From DASUTB01 sp036374835 (GTDB taxonomy: Bacteria > Actinomycetota > Actinomycetes > Jiangellales > Jiangellaceae): 64,000 nucleotides of DNA. A program made the translations under genes and the position numbers. The stretch covers positions 62,001-126,000 of the forward strand of contig DASUTB010000001.1 of assembly GCA_036374835.1 (NCBI GenBank), read 5' to 3'. A model generated the notes under the pieces. The model was not told where the DNA came from and made no database searches. It saw only the letters and a list, made by a program, of their open reading frames with translations. Positions 50,378 through 59,776 of this stretch are shown here, piece by piece. Positions within the stretch are counted from its first letter, which is position 1; every line of letters starts with the position of its first letter.

Positions 50378-51279
50378 GGCACTACCTCCGCACTCGCCGC
50401 TCGTCCCGCCGAGCGGGACCACACGAGGGCGAGGGTCAGCCCGGACACCAGATGCCAGACACCCCAGAAGGCGGCGATGAGGATCATGCCGCTGAACTCG
50501 GGGAAGAACGTGAACAGGATGACCAGCCCGAGGCCGGAGTTCTGGATGCCGACCTCGAGGGTCACCGCACGCCGGTCGGCGAGCTCGAGGCGCATGGCGC
50601 GTCCGACACCGTTGCCCAGGGCGAGCGCGAGCAGGTTGTGCGCGACGACGAGCCAGAAGAACGTCCCGAACTCGCCGATGAAGACGTCGAAGTTGTTGCC
50701 GAACGCGATGGCGACGAATCCGAGCAGCGCGATGAGCGCGGCGATTCTGAACGGCTTCTCGGCGGCAGCCGCGAACCTCGGGGACCGCCCGGCCACCCAC
50801 ATGCCGAGCGCGAGCGGCACTGCCAGCACCAGCACGACGAGAGTCAGGATGCTCGATGGCTCGATGGCGATGCTCTCGAGCAGGCCGCGGGTGTCCGGGT
50901 TGAGGTAGCCGTAGAGTGCGAAGTTGAGCGGTGTCATCACGGTCGCCGCCACACTCGACACCGCCGTCATGCTCACCGATATGGCGACGTTGGCCCGGGC
51001 CAGCCAGGTCATCACATTGGAGAAGGTGCCGCCGGGACATGAGGCGACTAAGATCATTCCGAGCGCGAGCTCCGGGTCGACCCCGAACGCCCACGTCCCG
51101 AGGCAGGTCAGCCCCGGCAGCAGCAGGAACTGTGCGACCAGTCCGGCGACCGGCGCCACGGGCGCGGTGAGAATCCGCCGGAAGTCGTCGGCGCGCAGAC
51201 TCAGCGAGACGCCGAACATCATTGTCGCGAGGATGATGTTCACCAGCACCAGGCTGGCCGGATCGAACTGAACCTCCAT
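50374..51279 (-). CDS. Bile acid:sodium symporter (BASS) family transporter
   Basis: A 301-residue membrane protein with about nine hydrophobic segments (NIILATMMFGVSLSL at the start). LVASCPGGTFSNVMTWLARANVAISVSMT and VGIQNSGLGLVILF are the BASS signatures for sodium and substrate binding. It takes up an organic anion such as a steroid or keto acid together with sodium. It is 11 bp downstream of the monooxygenase gene and overlaps the SDR gene. Confidence 0.92.
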   Translation of the reverse strand: MEVQFDPASLVLVNIILATMMFGVSLSLRADDFRRILTAPVAPVAGLVAQFLLLPGLTCLGTWAFGVDPELALGMILVASCPGGTFSNVMTWLARANVAISVSMTAVSSVAATVMTPLNFALYGYLNPDTRGLLESIAIEPSSILTLVVLVLAVPLALGMWVAGRSPRFAAAAEKPFRIAALIALLGFVAIAFGNNFDVFIGEFGTFFWLVVAHNLLALALGNGVGRAMRLELADRRAVTLEVGIQNSGLGLVILFTFFPEFSGMILIAAFWGVWHLVSGLTLALVWSRSAGRAASAEVVP

Positions 51280-51290
51280 GGCCGCTCCGC

Positions 51291-52643
51291 TCAGGCCTGC
51301 CGCGCCGCGTCGCTGTGTTCGGAGCGTCCGGTGCCGACGGGCTTGTCGCCTAGCGTCCGCCGCAGCGCACGGGTGTGGACCGAGACCGCCTTGCGGTAGG
51401 TGTCCTTGTGTACGTAGTAGGCCATCCGGTCCAGCTTGAGATACCGGTATCCGCCGTCGAAGGTCTTGCCCGCGTGGCGGCGCTTGATGTCCTTGAGCTT
51501 GCGGGCCTCGGCGTCGCCGGCTGCCAGCCGGCGGATGTAAAGGGCGATCAGTTCCGCCTGTTCGTTGCGACCCTCCCAGCCCAGTCCGGCGGCTTCGATC
51601 ATTCCGGCCATGAACAGGTTGTCGTAGTCCGGATGGAAGACGTTCAGGTACAGCTGCGGTGCGGCCGCGCCGTCCGGCCAGTTGAGCTGGTCGCGGGCGA
51701 TGAACGGGTAGTCCAGCCGATAGCCGGTGGCCAGCAGGATGACGTCGTAGTCGGCACGTTGGCCGTCGGCAAATGTCACCGTGGAGCCCGACACCGCCTG
51801 CAGATCGCTGCGGGGCTGGATGTCGCCGTGCCCCAGGTGGTGGAGGATCAGCGAATTCACCACCGGGTGCGACTCGTACATGCGGTGGTCCGGATCGGGC
51901 AGACCGTACTGCGACGGTTTACCCGCGACCGCCCGGACGAGCCCACCGTCGAGCAATTGCTTGAGCCGCCGGGGCAACTTGAGCTTGCCGCCGATGGTGT
52001 CGATCGGTTTGCCGAGAAGGAACTTCGGCACGAAGTGATAGCCGCGTCGCACCGAGAGATCGACACTGCGGGCATGATGTACCGCGTCGACGGCGATGTC
52101 GGCCGCCGAGTTGCCACAGCCCACGATGAGCACACGTTTGTCGGCGAAGATGTCCGGGGAGCGGTACTTGCTGGAGTGCATGACTTCTCCGGCGAACGTG
52201 CCCGGCAATTTGGTTTCGTTCGGCCGGTGCAGGGTGCCGCTGGCGATCACCACCCCGTCGAAGCGACGAGTCTGGACGTCGTCGCCGCACCGGCTGCGTA
52301 CCAGCCAGCCGTCGCCGTCGGGTTCAACGGCGAGCACGCGTGTCTCGAACTCGAAGTGCCGGTACAGGTCGAACGTTCTGGCGAAGTCGCGGAAGTAGTC
52401 GCGGAGCGTGTCGTGCCGGGGATATGCGGGGACGTCGTCCGCCATCGGAAACTCGGCGAACTCGGTCATACGCTTCGACGAGATCAAGTGCGCCGACTCG
52501 TACACGGTGCTGTGCGGGTTGTCGATGTCCCACAAGCCGCCGACATCGGAGTGCAGCTCGATGCCGATGAAGGGGATGCCGTACTTGTCCAGGTTGCGAG
52601 CCATCGCCAGCCCCATCGGTCCGGCTCCGATGACTGCGTACAT
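51291..52643 (-). CDS. Flavin-containing monooxygenase (FMO-like)
   Basis: A 450-residue enzyme. GAGPMGLAMARNL binds FAD, LIVGCGNSAADIAVDA binds NADPH, and VILLATGYRLDYPF is the usual C-terminal motif. It oxygenates a nitrogen, sulfur or carbonyl substrate using NADPH and oxygen. It heads a three-gene operon, divergent from an AraC regulator 157 bp away, which probably controls it. Confidence 0.9.
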   Translation of the reverse strand: MYAVIGAGPMGLAMARNLDKYGIPFIGIELHSDVGGLWDIDNPHSTVYESAHLISSKRMTEFAEFPMADDVPAYPRHDTLRDYFRDFARTFDLYRHFEFETRVLAVEPDGDGWLVRSRCGDDVQTRRFDGVVIASGTLHRPNETKLPGTFAGEVMHSSKYRSPDIFADKRVLIVGCGNSAADIAVDAVHHARSVDLSVRRGYHFVPKFLLGKPIDTIGGKLKLPRRLKQLLDGGLVRAVAGKPSQYGLPDPDHRMYESHPVVNSLILHHLGHGDIQPRSDLQAVSGSTVTFADGQRADYDVILLATGYRLDYPFIARDQLNWPDGAAAPQLYLNVFHPDYDNLFMAGMIEAAGLGWEGRNEQAELIALYIRRLAAGDAEARKLKDIKRRHAGKTFDGGYRYLKLDRMAYYVHKDTYRKAVSVHTRALRRTLGDKPVGTGRSEHSDAARQA

Positions 52644-52800
52644 GGATCGCCCTTCTTGCTAGGCTCAGCGGTGGCGGTCAGCCCAGGTTAGCGGGCTCCG
52701 TCCCCGATGTACCGGTTGGTCCGGGACCAGGTTCGGGTCGATTCAGGACATGTGTGGAGGCTGACGGTTCGGCCCCGGCTGATGCAGGAAGCAGGCTCGG

Positions 52801-53784
52801 ATGTCGCACAGCCCCACCGTCACCCTCCGGTTCGGCCAGGCGGTTCTCCGGGCCGCCGAACATGCCGGAGTTGGGTTGCCAACCGAGACGGTGGCACAGC
52901 TGGACAACTTCGGTGCCGTCGGCCGGGCGCCGCTGTCCGCCCTCGACGCCGTCTGGGAGGCCATCGGCCGGACCAGCGACGACCCGCTCATCGGCCTTCG
53001 GCTGGGACTCGAGATCGAGGTGGGGCATCTCGACAGTGCCGGCCTGATGTTGATGAGCTGCGAGACACTCGGCGATGCGGTGGACACGCTCGTGGAGTAC
53101 TTCCCGATCATCGCCGAGGGCAGCCACTTCGACACCACACCGGCCAGTGACGGGCTGCGCCTCCGGTACCTGCCCGGCTACACCACCGCGCGGGAGTTGC
53201 GAACCGAGGCGGCGCTGGGCTGCGTCGTACGGCTTGCTCGCTGGATCACCGGCGAGCGTTTCCAGCCGCAGGAGGTCCGGCTGCGGCACAGGCCGCGTGA
53301 TGCTGCGTCGCGGTACGCGTCCATGCTCGGCCTACCGGCGTATTTCGACTGCGCGGACTACAGCGTGCTGCTGCAGCGCAGCGCCCTATCGACTCCGCTG
53401 ATCCAGGCCAACCCCGCGGTGCGTGAGCACCTGCGTCAGGTGGCCGACGACATGCTCGCCGGCCTGTCCGAGCAGAGCACGTCGGCCCAGGTCGAGGCGC
53501 TCGTGCGCCGCCAACCGCAGTGGACCAGGGAGCGGGTCGCGCAGGAGCTGTTCATGAGCGGCCGGCATCTGAATCGCCGGCTGGCCGACGAAGGCAGCTC
53601 ATTCAAGGTGCTGCGCGACGCGACCCGCTACCAACTGGCCGAGCAACAGTTGCGAGGCCGTCACCCGATCTCGGCCATCGCCGAGTCACTGGGCTTCGCT
53701 GACGAGAGCGCCTTCGCCAAGGCCTTCCGCCGCTGGGCCGGCGAGAGCCCGGCCCGCTACCGCGACCGCCTGCTCGACCAATGA
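52801..53784 (+). CDS. AraC family regulator (OruR-like)
   Basis: A 327-residue protein. Residues 20-190 form an Arabinose_bd/OruR-type sensing domain, and the C-terminal 100 residues hold two helix-turn-helix motifs (RERVAQELFMSGRHLNRRLADEGSSFKVL and ISAIAESLGFADESAFAKAFRRWAGESPARYR). It probably activates the divergent FMO-BASS-SDR operon in response to its substrate. A hairpin terminator follows the stop. Confidence 0.92.
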   Translation: MSHSPTVTLRFGQAVLRAAEHAGVGLPTETVAQLDNFGAVGRAPLSALDAVWEAIGRTSDDPLIGLRLGLEIEVGHLDSAGLMLMSCETLGDAVDTLVEYFPIIAEGSHFDTTPASDGLRLRYLPGYTTARELRTEAALGCVVRLARWITGERFQPQEVRLRHRPRDAASRYASMLGLPAYFDCADYSVLLQRSALSTPLIQANPAVREHLRQVADDMLAGLSEQSTSAQVEALVRRQPQWTRERVAQELFMSGRHLNRRLADEGSSFKVLRDATRYQLAEQQLRGRHPISAIAESLGFADESAFAKAFRRWAGESPARYRDRLLDQ

Positions 53785-53801
53785 GCATCACCGGCGGCCG
53801 T

Positions 53802-53826
53802 GCCGGCCGGTGGCGAGCCGGCCGGC
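53802..53826 (+). terminator. Hairpin after the AraC gene
   Basis: GCCGGCCGG (53802-53810) and CCGGCCGGC (53818-53826) form a perfect 9-bp stem with a 7-nt loop, 17 bp after the araC-type gene's stop. There is no T-run. Confidence 0.65.
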
Positions 53827-53938
53827 TGTCGGTGCTGCTGAATCGGGCTCAGCGCGCGCGGAGTCAGTCTGAAGCCCTTCGGGATGCTGCTTCGCATAGG
53901 CTGGACGACGGTCGATCATCCCGCACCAGGAGGCTTGT

Positions 53939-54814
53939 ATGCGACTAGGCCTGCACTATTGGACGTTCTCGACACCACCCGAACCGGCGAAGATCGGCCC
54001 GACGCTGGCGCAGACCGCGGAGATCGCCGAGCAGGCGGGCTTCGCCGCGTTCACGGTGATGGACCACTTCTTCCAGATGGAGGCGGCCGCACCCGCCGAA
54101 GAGCCGATGCTCGAGGGCTACACGACCCTCGGGTTCCTCGCAGCGAAGACGCAGCGCCTGACGCTCGGGCTACTGGTGACCGGCGTGATGTACCGTTACC
54201 CGGGCTTGCTGGCCAAGACCGTGACGACGCTCGACGTGCTCTCCGGCGGCCGGGCACGGCTCGGTATCGGCGCATCGTGGTACGAGCGTGAGCAGCGCGG
54301 GCTCGGCGTGCCGGTCGTCCCGGTGGCCGAGCGGTTCGAACGGCTCGAGGAGACACTCCAGATCTGTTTGCAGATGTGGAGCGACGACAACGGCCCGTTC
54401 GACGGGCAGCACTACCGGCTGGCCGAGACGCTGTGTGTTCCGGCACCGGTAAGCCGGCCGCGCCCACCCATCATGATCGGCGGTGGTGGGGAGAAGAAGA
54501 CTCTCAAGCTCGTCGCGCGCTATGCCGACGCCGGCAACCTGTTCGGCACGAGCCCGGCCGACGTCGCCCGGAAGCTGGACGTGCTGCGCCGGCACTGCGA
54601 CGACGAGAGCCGCGACTACGACAGCATCGCTAAGACCGTGTTGATCACCCGTCCTCCCCTCGCCGACGTCGACGCCTTCCTCGCCGACGCGGAGGAGTAC
54701 CGGAAGATCGGCGTGTCGGAGATGATGCTCATGCCGGATCGTCACCCCGTCGAGTTCGCCGAACGTGTGGCCGAAGACGTGGTCCCACGAGTGCCAGGAG
54801 GCGTGAGCCGGTGA
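53939..54814 (+). CDS. LLM class (F420-dependent) oxidoreductase
   Basis: A 291-residue luciferase-like TIM-barrel enzyme. Features are LGLHYWTFSTPPEPAKIGP, VMDHFFQM, TLDVLSGGRARLGIGASWYEREQRGLG and PIMIGGGGEKKTLKL. In actinobacteria this class usually binds coenzyme F420 rather than FMN. The substrate is unknown. AGGAGG precedes the ATG. It overlaps the exonuclease gene by four bases and probably shares its mRNA. Confidence 0.9.
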   Translation: MRLGLHYWTFSTPPEPAKIGPTLAQTAEIAEQAGFAAFTVMDHFFQMEAAAPAEEPMLEGYTTLGFLAAKTQRLTLGLLVTGVMYRYPGLLAKTVTTLDVLSGGRARLGIGASWYEREQRGLGVPVVPVAERFERLEETLQICLQMWSDDNGPFDGQHYRLAETLCVPAPVSRPRPPIMIGGGGEKKTLKLVARYADAGNLFGTSPADVARKLDVLRRHCDDESRDYDSIAKTVLITRPPLADVDAFLADAEEYRKIGVSEMMLMPDRHPVEFAERVAEDVVPRVPGGVSR

Positions 54815-55683
54815 TCGACGTTCATCTCGTGGACGGTACGTACGAGCTGTTCCGTTACCACTACGCACCGAACAACAAGGACGCCGATCTCGGTGCGACG
54901 CGGGGCGTCGTTGGTACCTGCCTGCAGATTCTGGAGGAGGGCGCGACGCACGTCGGCATCGCGACCGACCACGTGATCGAGTCGTTCCGCAATGACCTGT
55001 GGCCGACCTACAAGGACGGATCAGGGGTCGACCCTGCGCTCAAGGCGCAGTTCCCACTGGTCGAGGACGCGTTGACGGCGGCCGGTTTCACGGTGTGGCC
55101 GCTGGTGGAGTTCGAAGCGGATGACGGCCTCGCGGCGGCGGCCGAGATGGCGAACGCCGACGAGCGGGTCGGGCGCGTCATCATCTGCACTCCGGACAAG
55201 GATCTGGGCCAGTGTGTCGGCGGCAAGGTCGTCCAGTGGGACCGTCGCCGTGACGCGTGGTTCGACGTCGACGCCATCCGGGCGAAGTTCGGCGTCCCTC
55301 CGGAGTCGATCCCGGACTATCTCGCGCTGGTAGGCGACAGCGCGGACGGCTTCCCCGGCCTGCCCGGCTGGGGTGCCAAAGCCACGGCCGCGGTCCTGGA
55401 CGAGTTCGGCCACATCGAGAACGTTCCGTCCGATGCCACCGAATGGAACGTGACGGTGCGCGGCGCCGCCAAGCTCGCCGCGACGCTTCAGGAGCAGCTC
55501 GACAACGCCCTGCTGTTCCGGCGTATCGCAACCGCGGAAGTGAACGCGCCGGTGAGCAGGTCCGTCGACGAGCTCGAGTGGCGGGGCCCGGCCGATGGCT
55601 TCGACGCAATGGCCGAACGCATCGGTGCGCCCCAGCTCTACGCCCGCGCCGTGAAGATCGCTGCCGCTCGTGGTGTGAGCTAG
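54811..55683 (+). CDS. 5'-3' exonuclease (Pol I N-terminal-like)
   Basis: A 290-residue stand-alone flap-nuclease-type protein. DVHLVDGTYELFR, VEFEADDGLAAAAE and IICTPDKDLGQCV supply acidic metal ligands, and LVGDSADGFPGLPGWGAKATAAVL is the H3TH DNA-binding motif. It resembles the 5' nuclease domain of DNA polymerase I and likely trims flaps in replication or repair. GTG at 54811 overlaps the oxidoreductase stop. Confidence 0.92.
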   Translation: MIDVHLVDGTYELFRYHYAPNNKDADLGATRGVVGTCLQILEEGATHVGIATDHVIESFRNDLWPTYKDGSGVDPALKAQFPLVEDALTAAGFTVWPLVEFEADDGLAAAAEMANADERVGRVIICTPDKDLGQCVGGKVVQWDRRRDAWFDVDAIRAKFGVPPESIPDYLALVGDSADGFPGLPGWGAKATAAVLDEFGHIENVPSDATEWNVTVRGAAKLAATLQEQLDNALLFRRIATAEVNAPVSRSVDELEWRGPADGFDAMAERIGAPQLYARAVKIAAARGVS

Positions 55684-55686
55684 CCG

Positions 55687-56301
55687 CTAGAAGTCGATCC
55701 GCATGACGGCGCGGCGGGCGGTGGGACGGCTGACCTCGGTGAAGCCGGCCTCGGCGAACACGCTGTGTGCGCCGACGTAGAGTTCGCCCCAGATGTACTC
55801 CTTTCCGGGTTCGGTGACGATCGGGTACGCCTCCAGCGCTCGGGCGCCTCGATCACGCGCGTAGCCGACCGATGCGCACGCGAGTTCGTAGCTGACGCCA
55901 CGCCTTCGGAAGCCCTTGCGGACCACGAAACACGTGACCGCCCAGACGCTGTCGTCGGACTTGTCCTCGTCGCGCCCCGACCAGGGGACCCGGGCGTTCG
56001 CCAGGCGCGGGTAGGCCGTCCTGGGTTCGACCGCGCACCAGCCCACCGGCTCGCGGTCGAGATAGCCGACCAGCCCGGTCGTCGCCTCGCTCTGCGGATG
56101 GTCGCAACCGGTCTGTTTCCGGAGGTCTTCGGCGCGCTCGGCGACCGGCGTAGCCCGCCACTGCTCGTTCGAGAGCTTGAAGTACTGGCACTGGCAGGCT
56201 CCTGGCTCGCCGCGCGTGCCGAAGATCGTCCGGAGGTCATCCCACGACGCCTCGTTCGCGGGCACCACCGTCAGACGGTTGTCCGGGGTGAGTTCGGTCA
56301 T
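55687..56301 (-). CDS. GNAT family acetyltransferase
   Basis: A 204-residue protein with the GNAT acetyl-CoA motif FVVRKGFRRRGVSYELACASVGYARDRGA (the RRxGxxxxL region) preceded by VGYLDREPVGWCAV. GACQCQYFKL near the start is typical of a GNAT subgroup of unknown substrate. TACCGT lies 7 nt before the ATG at 56301. It converges on the exonuclease gene with a 3-bp gap. Confidence 0.88.
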   Translation of the reverse strand: MTELTPDNRLTVVPANEASWDDLRTIFGTRGEPGACQCQYFKLSNEQWRATPVAERAEDLRKQTGCDHPQSEATTGLVGYLDREPVGWCAVEPRTAYPRLANARVPWSGRDEDKSDDSVWAVTCFVVRKGFRRRGVSYELACASVGYARDRGARALEAYPIVTEPGKEYIWGELYVGAHSVFAEAGFTEVSRPTARRAVMRIDF

Positions 56302-56393
56302 GGACGGCACGGTACTGGCCGTTGGTGACATTTCGCGTCCAGAATCGGCCTCGAAGCGCCGTCATGGGCGTTCGCCCCGTTAGCGACTGGCCA

Positions 56394-56419
56394 TTAGCAA
56401 GGGTAATGACCTATGCTAA
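56394..56419 (+). promoter_or_regulatory. marR promoter with inverted repeat
   Basis: TTAGCA (56394-56399) and TGCTAA (56414-56419) are inverted repeats. The right arm overlaps a -10-like TATGCT (56412-56417), 6 nt before the ATG. It is a likely MarR operator controlling the marR-MFS operon. Confidence 0.6.
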
Positions 56420-56423
56420 GGAT

Positions 56424-56864
56424 ATGACCGCCGTGACGAGGGCCCGATCCCAGGCAGAATTGGCGAGTGTCCTGCGTGTTGCCGTGATGCGGATGGCACG
56501 CCGGCTCCGCAACGAGCGCGAGGACGATTCGTTGACGTTGACCCAACTCTCCACGATGGGCACGCTGAACGGCCGCGGGCAACTGACGCTCGGCGACCTG
56601 GCTGCTGCCGAAAAGGTGCAACCGCCGTCGATGACCCGAATCGTCAGTGCGCTCGAGGAGCGTGGACTGGTCAGCCGCGAGGCCGACAAAGCCGACAAGC
56701 GACTCGTCCTTGTGCAGCTCACCGAGGCGGGTTCGGACCTGCTTGCGGCGAACCGCCGGCGCCGTGATGCGTGGCTGAACAAGCAACTGCGAGATCTGAG
56801 TGCCGAGGAGCGCGAAGCGCTGTGGCAGGCGGCGCCCGTGCTGGAGAAGCTGGCCCGCGCATGA
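56424..56864 (+). CDS. MarR family regulator
   Basis: A 146-residue protein with the full MarR fold. Features are LTLTQLSTMGTLNGRGQLTLGDLAAAEKVQPPSMTRIVSALEERGLVSREADKADKRLVLVQLTEAG (recognition helix and wing). Its start is 6 nt after TATGCT. The ATGA overlap with the MFS gene shows an operon, so it probably represses an efflux pump and itself through the TTAGCA repeat. Confidence 0.92.
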   Translation: MTAVTRARSQAELASVLRVAVMRMARRLRNEREDDSLTLTQLSTMGTLNGRGQLTLGDLAAAEKVQPPSMTRIVSALEERGLVSREADKADKRLVLVQLTEAGSDLLAANRRRRDAWLNKQLRDLSAEEREALWQAAPVLEKLARA

Positions 56865-58150
56865 GTCCAACCTTCAAGTCCTTCCGGCATCGAGACTACC
56901 GGCTCTACTGGTCGTCGATGCTGGTGTCGAACATCGGCACCTGGATGCAGCGGGTCGCACAGGACTGGCTCGTCCTGGTCGTGCTCGGCGCCGGACCCGC
57001 CGCGCTCGGCATCACCACCGGCCTGCAGTTCCTGCCGTTCCTGCTGATCTCTCCGGTCGGCGGGTTGTTGGCCGACCGGCTGCCGAAGCGGCATCTGCTG
57101 CGAGCCACGAACGCGTTCATGGGTCTCGTGGGCCTCACCTTGGGTGTGCTGGCGCTGACCGGGACCGCACAGGTCTGGCACGTCTATGTGCTGGCGTTCC
57201 TGCTCGGTACCGGGGCCGCGTTGGACAACCCTGCCCGGCAGGCGTTCGTCTCCGAACTCGTTCCGCAGGACGACCTGCCGAACGCGGTCGGCCTGAACAG
57301 CGCGTCGTTCAACGCCGCCCGGTTGATCGGCCCGGCCGTCGCCGGCCTGCTGATCGCCGCGGTCGGCACCGGTTGGGTCTTCGTGATCAATGCCGCGACC
57401 TTCGCCGCTCCCATCGTCGCGCTGACCGCGCTTCGCCAGGTACACGTCGAGCGCGATGAGAGAGAGGCGGACGCCAGTCCGCTCGCGCGGCTACGCGGTG
57501 GCTTCGCCTACGTGCGCAGCCGGCCGGATATCGTCATGATCATGTTGATCATGTTCTTCGTCGGAACGTTCGGCATGAACTTCCAGCTCAACTCGGCGCT
57601 GATGGCCACAGGGGTGTTCGAAAAGGGGCCCACCGAGTACGGAATCCTCGGATCGATCATGGCCGTCGGCACCCTCAGCGGTGCGCTGTTCGCTGCGCAC
57701 CGGGGGAAGACGCGGCGGCGCTACATCGTCGTCGGCGCGATTGCGTTCGGCACCGTGCTGGTGATCGCCGGATTCATGCCGACGTACGAGACGTTCGCGG
57801 CAACGCTCATCCCACTCGGCATCTCGTCCATGACCGTGCTGACCGCCGCGAACGCGTACATCCAGGTGACGGTTCCGCAGCACGTTCGCGGCCGGGTCAT
57901 GTCGCTGTATGTGATGGTGCTGATGGGGGGCACGCCGCTGGGTGCACCCATCATCGGCTCGATCGCCGAGGCGCTGGGTCCGCGCTGGTCGCTGTGGGTC
58001 GGCGGCGGGATAACCATCGGGGCGACCGTCGTCGCGACGCTGGTCATGGCCGGCCGGAACGGGTTCGTCGTCCGGCCCCGGCTGCGGCCGGTGCCGCGAA
58101 TCGACGTTCGTCCGGTGGCCGACTCGCAACGTATCGCCAGTCTGCGCTGA
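56861..58150 (+). CDS. MFS exporter (EntS/DUF894-like)
   Basis: A 429-residue protein with about twelve membrane segments. WSSMLVSNIGTWMQRVAQDWLVL and PVGGLLADRLPKRHLLRATNAFMG (the loop 2-3 motif) are typical of the EntS-like group, and NAVGLNSASFNAARLIGPAVAGLLI is the second signature. It is likely a drug or siderophore exporter. It is the second gene of the MarR operon. Confidence 0.92.
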   Translation: MSPTFKSFRHRDYRLYWSSMLVSNIGTWMQRVAQDWLVLVVLGAGPAALGITTGLQFLPFLLISPVGGLLADRLPKRHLLRATNAFMGLVGLTLGVLALTGTAQVWHVYVLAFLLGTGAALDNPARQAFVSELVPQDDLPNAVGLNSASFNAARLIGPAVAGLLIAAVGTGWVFVINAATFAAPIVALTALRQVHVERDEREADASPLARLRGGFAYVRSRPDIVMIMLIMFFVGTFGMNFQLNSALMATGVFEKGPTEYGILGSIMAVGTLSGALFAAHRGKTRRRYIVVGAIAFGTVLVIAGFMPTYETFAATLIPLGISSMTVLTAANAYIQVTVPQHVRGRVMSLYVMVLMGGTPLGAPIIGSIAEALGPRWSLWVGGGITIGATVVATLVMAGRNGFVVRPRLRPVPRIDVRPVADSQRIASLR

Positions 58151-58182
58151 CCCCTCGATGTCGGACGATTCAGCTATACCTC

Positions 58183-58216
58183 TTGACATGGCGTGGGAGC
58201 GCTCTCACAGTAGAGT
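58183..58216 (+). promoter_or_regulatory. beta-Glucosidase promoter with CebR-like operator
   Basis: TTGACA (58183-58188) is followed by TGGGAGCGCTCTCA (58194-58207), 13 of 14 bases of the CebR cellobiose operator TGGGAGCGCTCCCA. Possible -10 elements are CACAGT (58206) or TAGAGT (58211). LacI-type repression relieved by cello-oligosaccharides is predicted. No lacI-family gene is in the window. Confidence 0.75.
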
Positions 58217-58275
58217 GGGCGCAGGGTCGGGCGCTGATTCTTACGGCGGGCCATGCACGGAAGGAAAATTGAGGC

Positions 58276-59685
58276 ATGAGTGGGGAACAGCGTTTTCCGG
58301 CCGACTTCGTCTGGGGGGCGGCTACGGCTGCGTACCAGATCGAGGGCGCAGCGGCGATGGACGGTCGGACCCCGTCGATCTGGGACACGTTCTCGCGCAA
58401 GCCCGGGGCGGTCATCGGCGATGACACCGGGGATGTCGCATGTGACCACTACCATCGGTTCGTCGACGACGTCGCGCTGATGGCCGACCTCGGCCTTGCG
58501 GCGTACCGCTTCTCCGTCTCGTGGTCGCGGGTCCAGCCCGGCGGTTCGGGCCCGGCCAACGAGAAGGGCCTCGACTTCTACCGGCGGCTCGTCGACGAGT
58601 TGCTCGCGCATGGCGTGGAACCTTGGCTCACGCTCTACCACTGGGATCTTCCCCAGGAGCTGGAGGACGCCGGTGGCTGGCCGGTGCGTGACACCGCCCA
58701 CCGGTTCGCGGACTACGCGGGCCTGATGTTCGACGCCATCGGTGATCGGGTGAAGCACTGGTCGACGTTGAACGAACCGTTCTGCTCCTCATTGCTCGGA
58801 TACGCCAGCGGTGAGCATGCGCCGGGCCGGGCCGAGCCGCCCGCCGCGGTGGCCGCGGTCCATCATCTGCTCTTGGCGCACGGCCTCGGCCTGGCCGCGA
58901 TCCGTGCCCGCAGCAGCGACGTGCGGGCCGGGCTGGCGCTGAACTTCACGCCGGTCGTGCCGTTGGATCCCAACGATCCCGCCGATGTCGACGCTGCTCG
59001 CCGCATCGACGGGCTGCACAACCGGCTGTTCATCGAGGCGGTCCGGAACGGAGCCTACCCCCGCGACGTGGTCGCCGACCTCGGACCGTACGGTCTGGCC
59101 GGACACGTCCAGGACGGCGACATGGCGCTCATCAGCGCGCCGATCGACGAGATGGGCGTCAACTTCTACACGACGAACGTCGTATCGGCCCAGCCGGATC
59201 CGAATCCCCCCGTCAGCGACATCGTGACGCCGTCACCGCCCGGAACCATCTGGGTCGGCTCCGAGGACGTGAACTTCCGCACGACGGAACGTCCCGTCAC
59301 CGACCAGGGCTGGGAGATCAATCCGGCCGGGCTGACCGAGCTGCTGATCTGGATCGGCAAGAACTATCCCGACGTGCCGCTCTACGTCACCGAGAACGGG
59401 GCGGCCTTCGACGCACCGGTCGTCGACGGCCGGGTGGATGACACCGACCGCATCGCTTACCTGGCCGGCCACGTAAGTGCCGTGCACGATGCGATCACGG
59501 CGGGCGTCGACGTGCGAGGCTATTTCGCGTGGTCGCTGCTGGACAACTTCGAGTGGGCGTGGGGCTACGGCCAGCGTTTCGGGATCGTGCACGTCGACTT
59601 CGAGACGCAGCAGCGCATTCCGAAAGCCAGCGCACACTGGTACGCCAAAACCATCGCCGCCAACGCGCTCACCCTCCCTGAATGA
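58276..59685 (+). CDS. GH1 family beta-glucosidase
   Basis: A 469-residue glycosidase. FPADFVWGAATAAYQIEGA is the GH1 N-terminal signature, TLNEPFC holds the acid/base Glu, and YVTENGA holds the nucleophile Glu. It has no signal peptide, so it probably cleaves imported cellobiose or related beta-glucosides in the cytoplasm. It stands alone under a CebR-like operator. Its last codons CCT GAA TGA belong to a family A repeat that extends downstream. Confidence 0.95.
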   Translation: MSGEQRFPADFVWGAATAAYQIEGAAAMDGRTPSIWDTFSRKPGAVIGDDTGDVACDHYHRFVDDVALMADLGLAAYRFSVSWSRVQPGGSGPANEKGLDFYRRLVDELLAHGVEPWLTLYHWDLPQELEDAGGWPVRDTAHRFADYAGLMFDAIGDRVKHWSTLNEPFCSSLLGYASGEHAPGRAEPPAAVAAVHHLLLAHGLGLAAIRARSSDVRAGLALNFTPVVPLDPNDPADVDAARRIDGLHNRLFIEAVRNGAYPRDVVADLGPYGLAGHVQDGDMALISAPIDEMGVNFYTTNVVSAQPDPNPPVSDIVTPSPPGTIWVGSEDVNFRTTERPVTDQGWEINPAGLTELLIWIGKNYPDVPLYVTENGAAFDAPVVDGRVDDTDRIAYLAGHVSAVHDAITAGVDVRGYFAWSLLDNFEWAWGYGQRFGIVHVDFETQQRIPKASAHWYAKTIAANALTLPE

Positions 59686-59743
59686 TCACGTAAACGCCTC
59701 CCGGCACTGCCTAACGACTCTTCAACGGGTTGCTAACCGGTAC
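59680..59743 (+). repeat. Stop-associated repeat, family A copy 2
   Basis: A 64-nt unit starting GAATGATCACGTAAACG, whose first six bases are the Glu and TGA stop codons of the beta-glucosidase gene. It aligns ungapped with the units at 62793 and 11831; the distal 34 bases match the 62793 copy at about 26 positions. Confidence 0.75.
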
Positions 59744-59776
59744 CTAGTGCCCCCTCCGCCTGGCATGATCGGTGGC

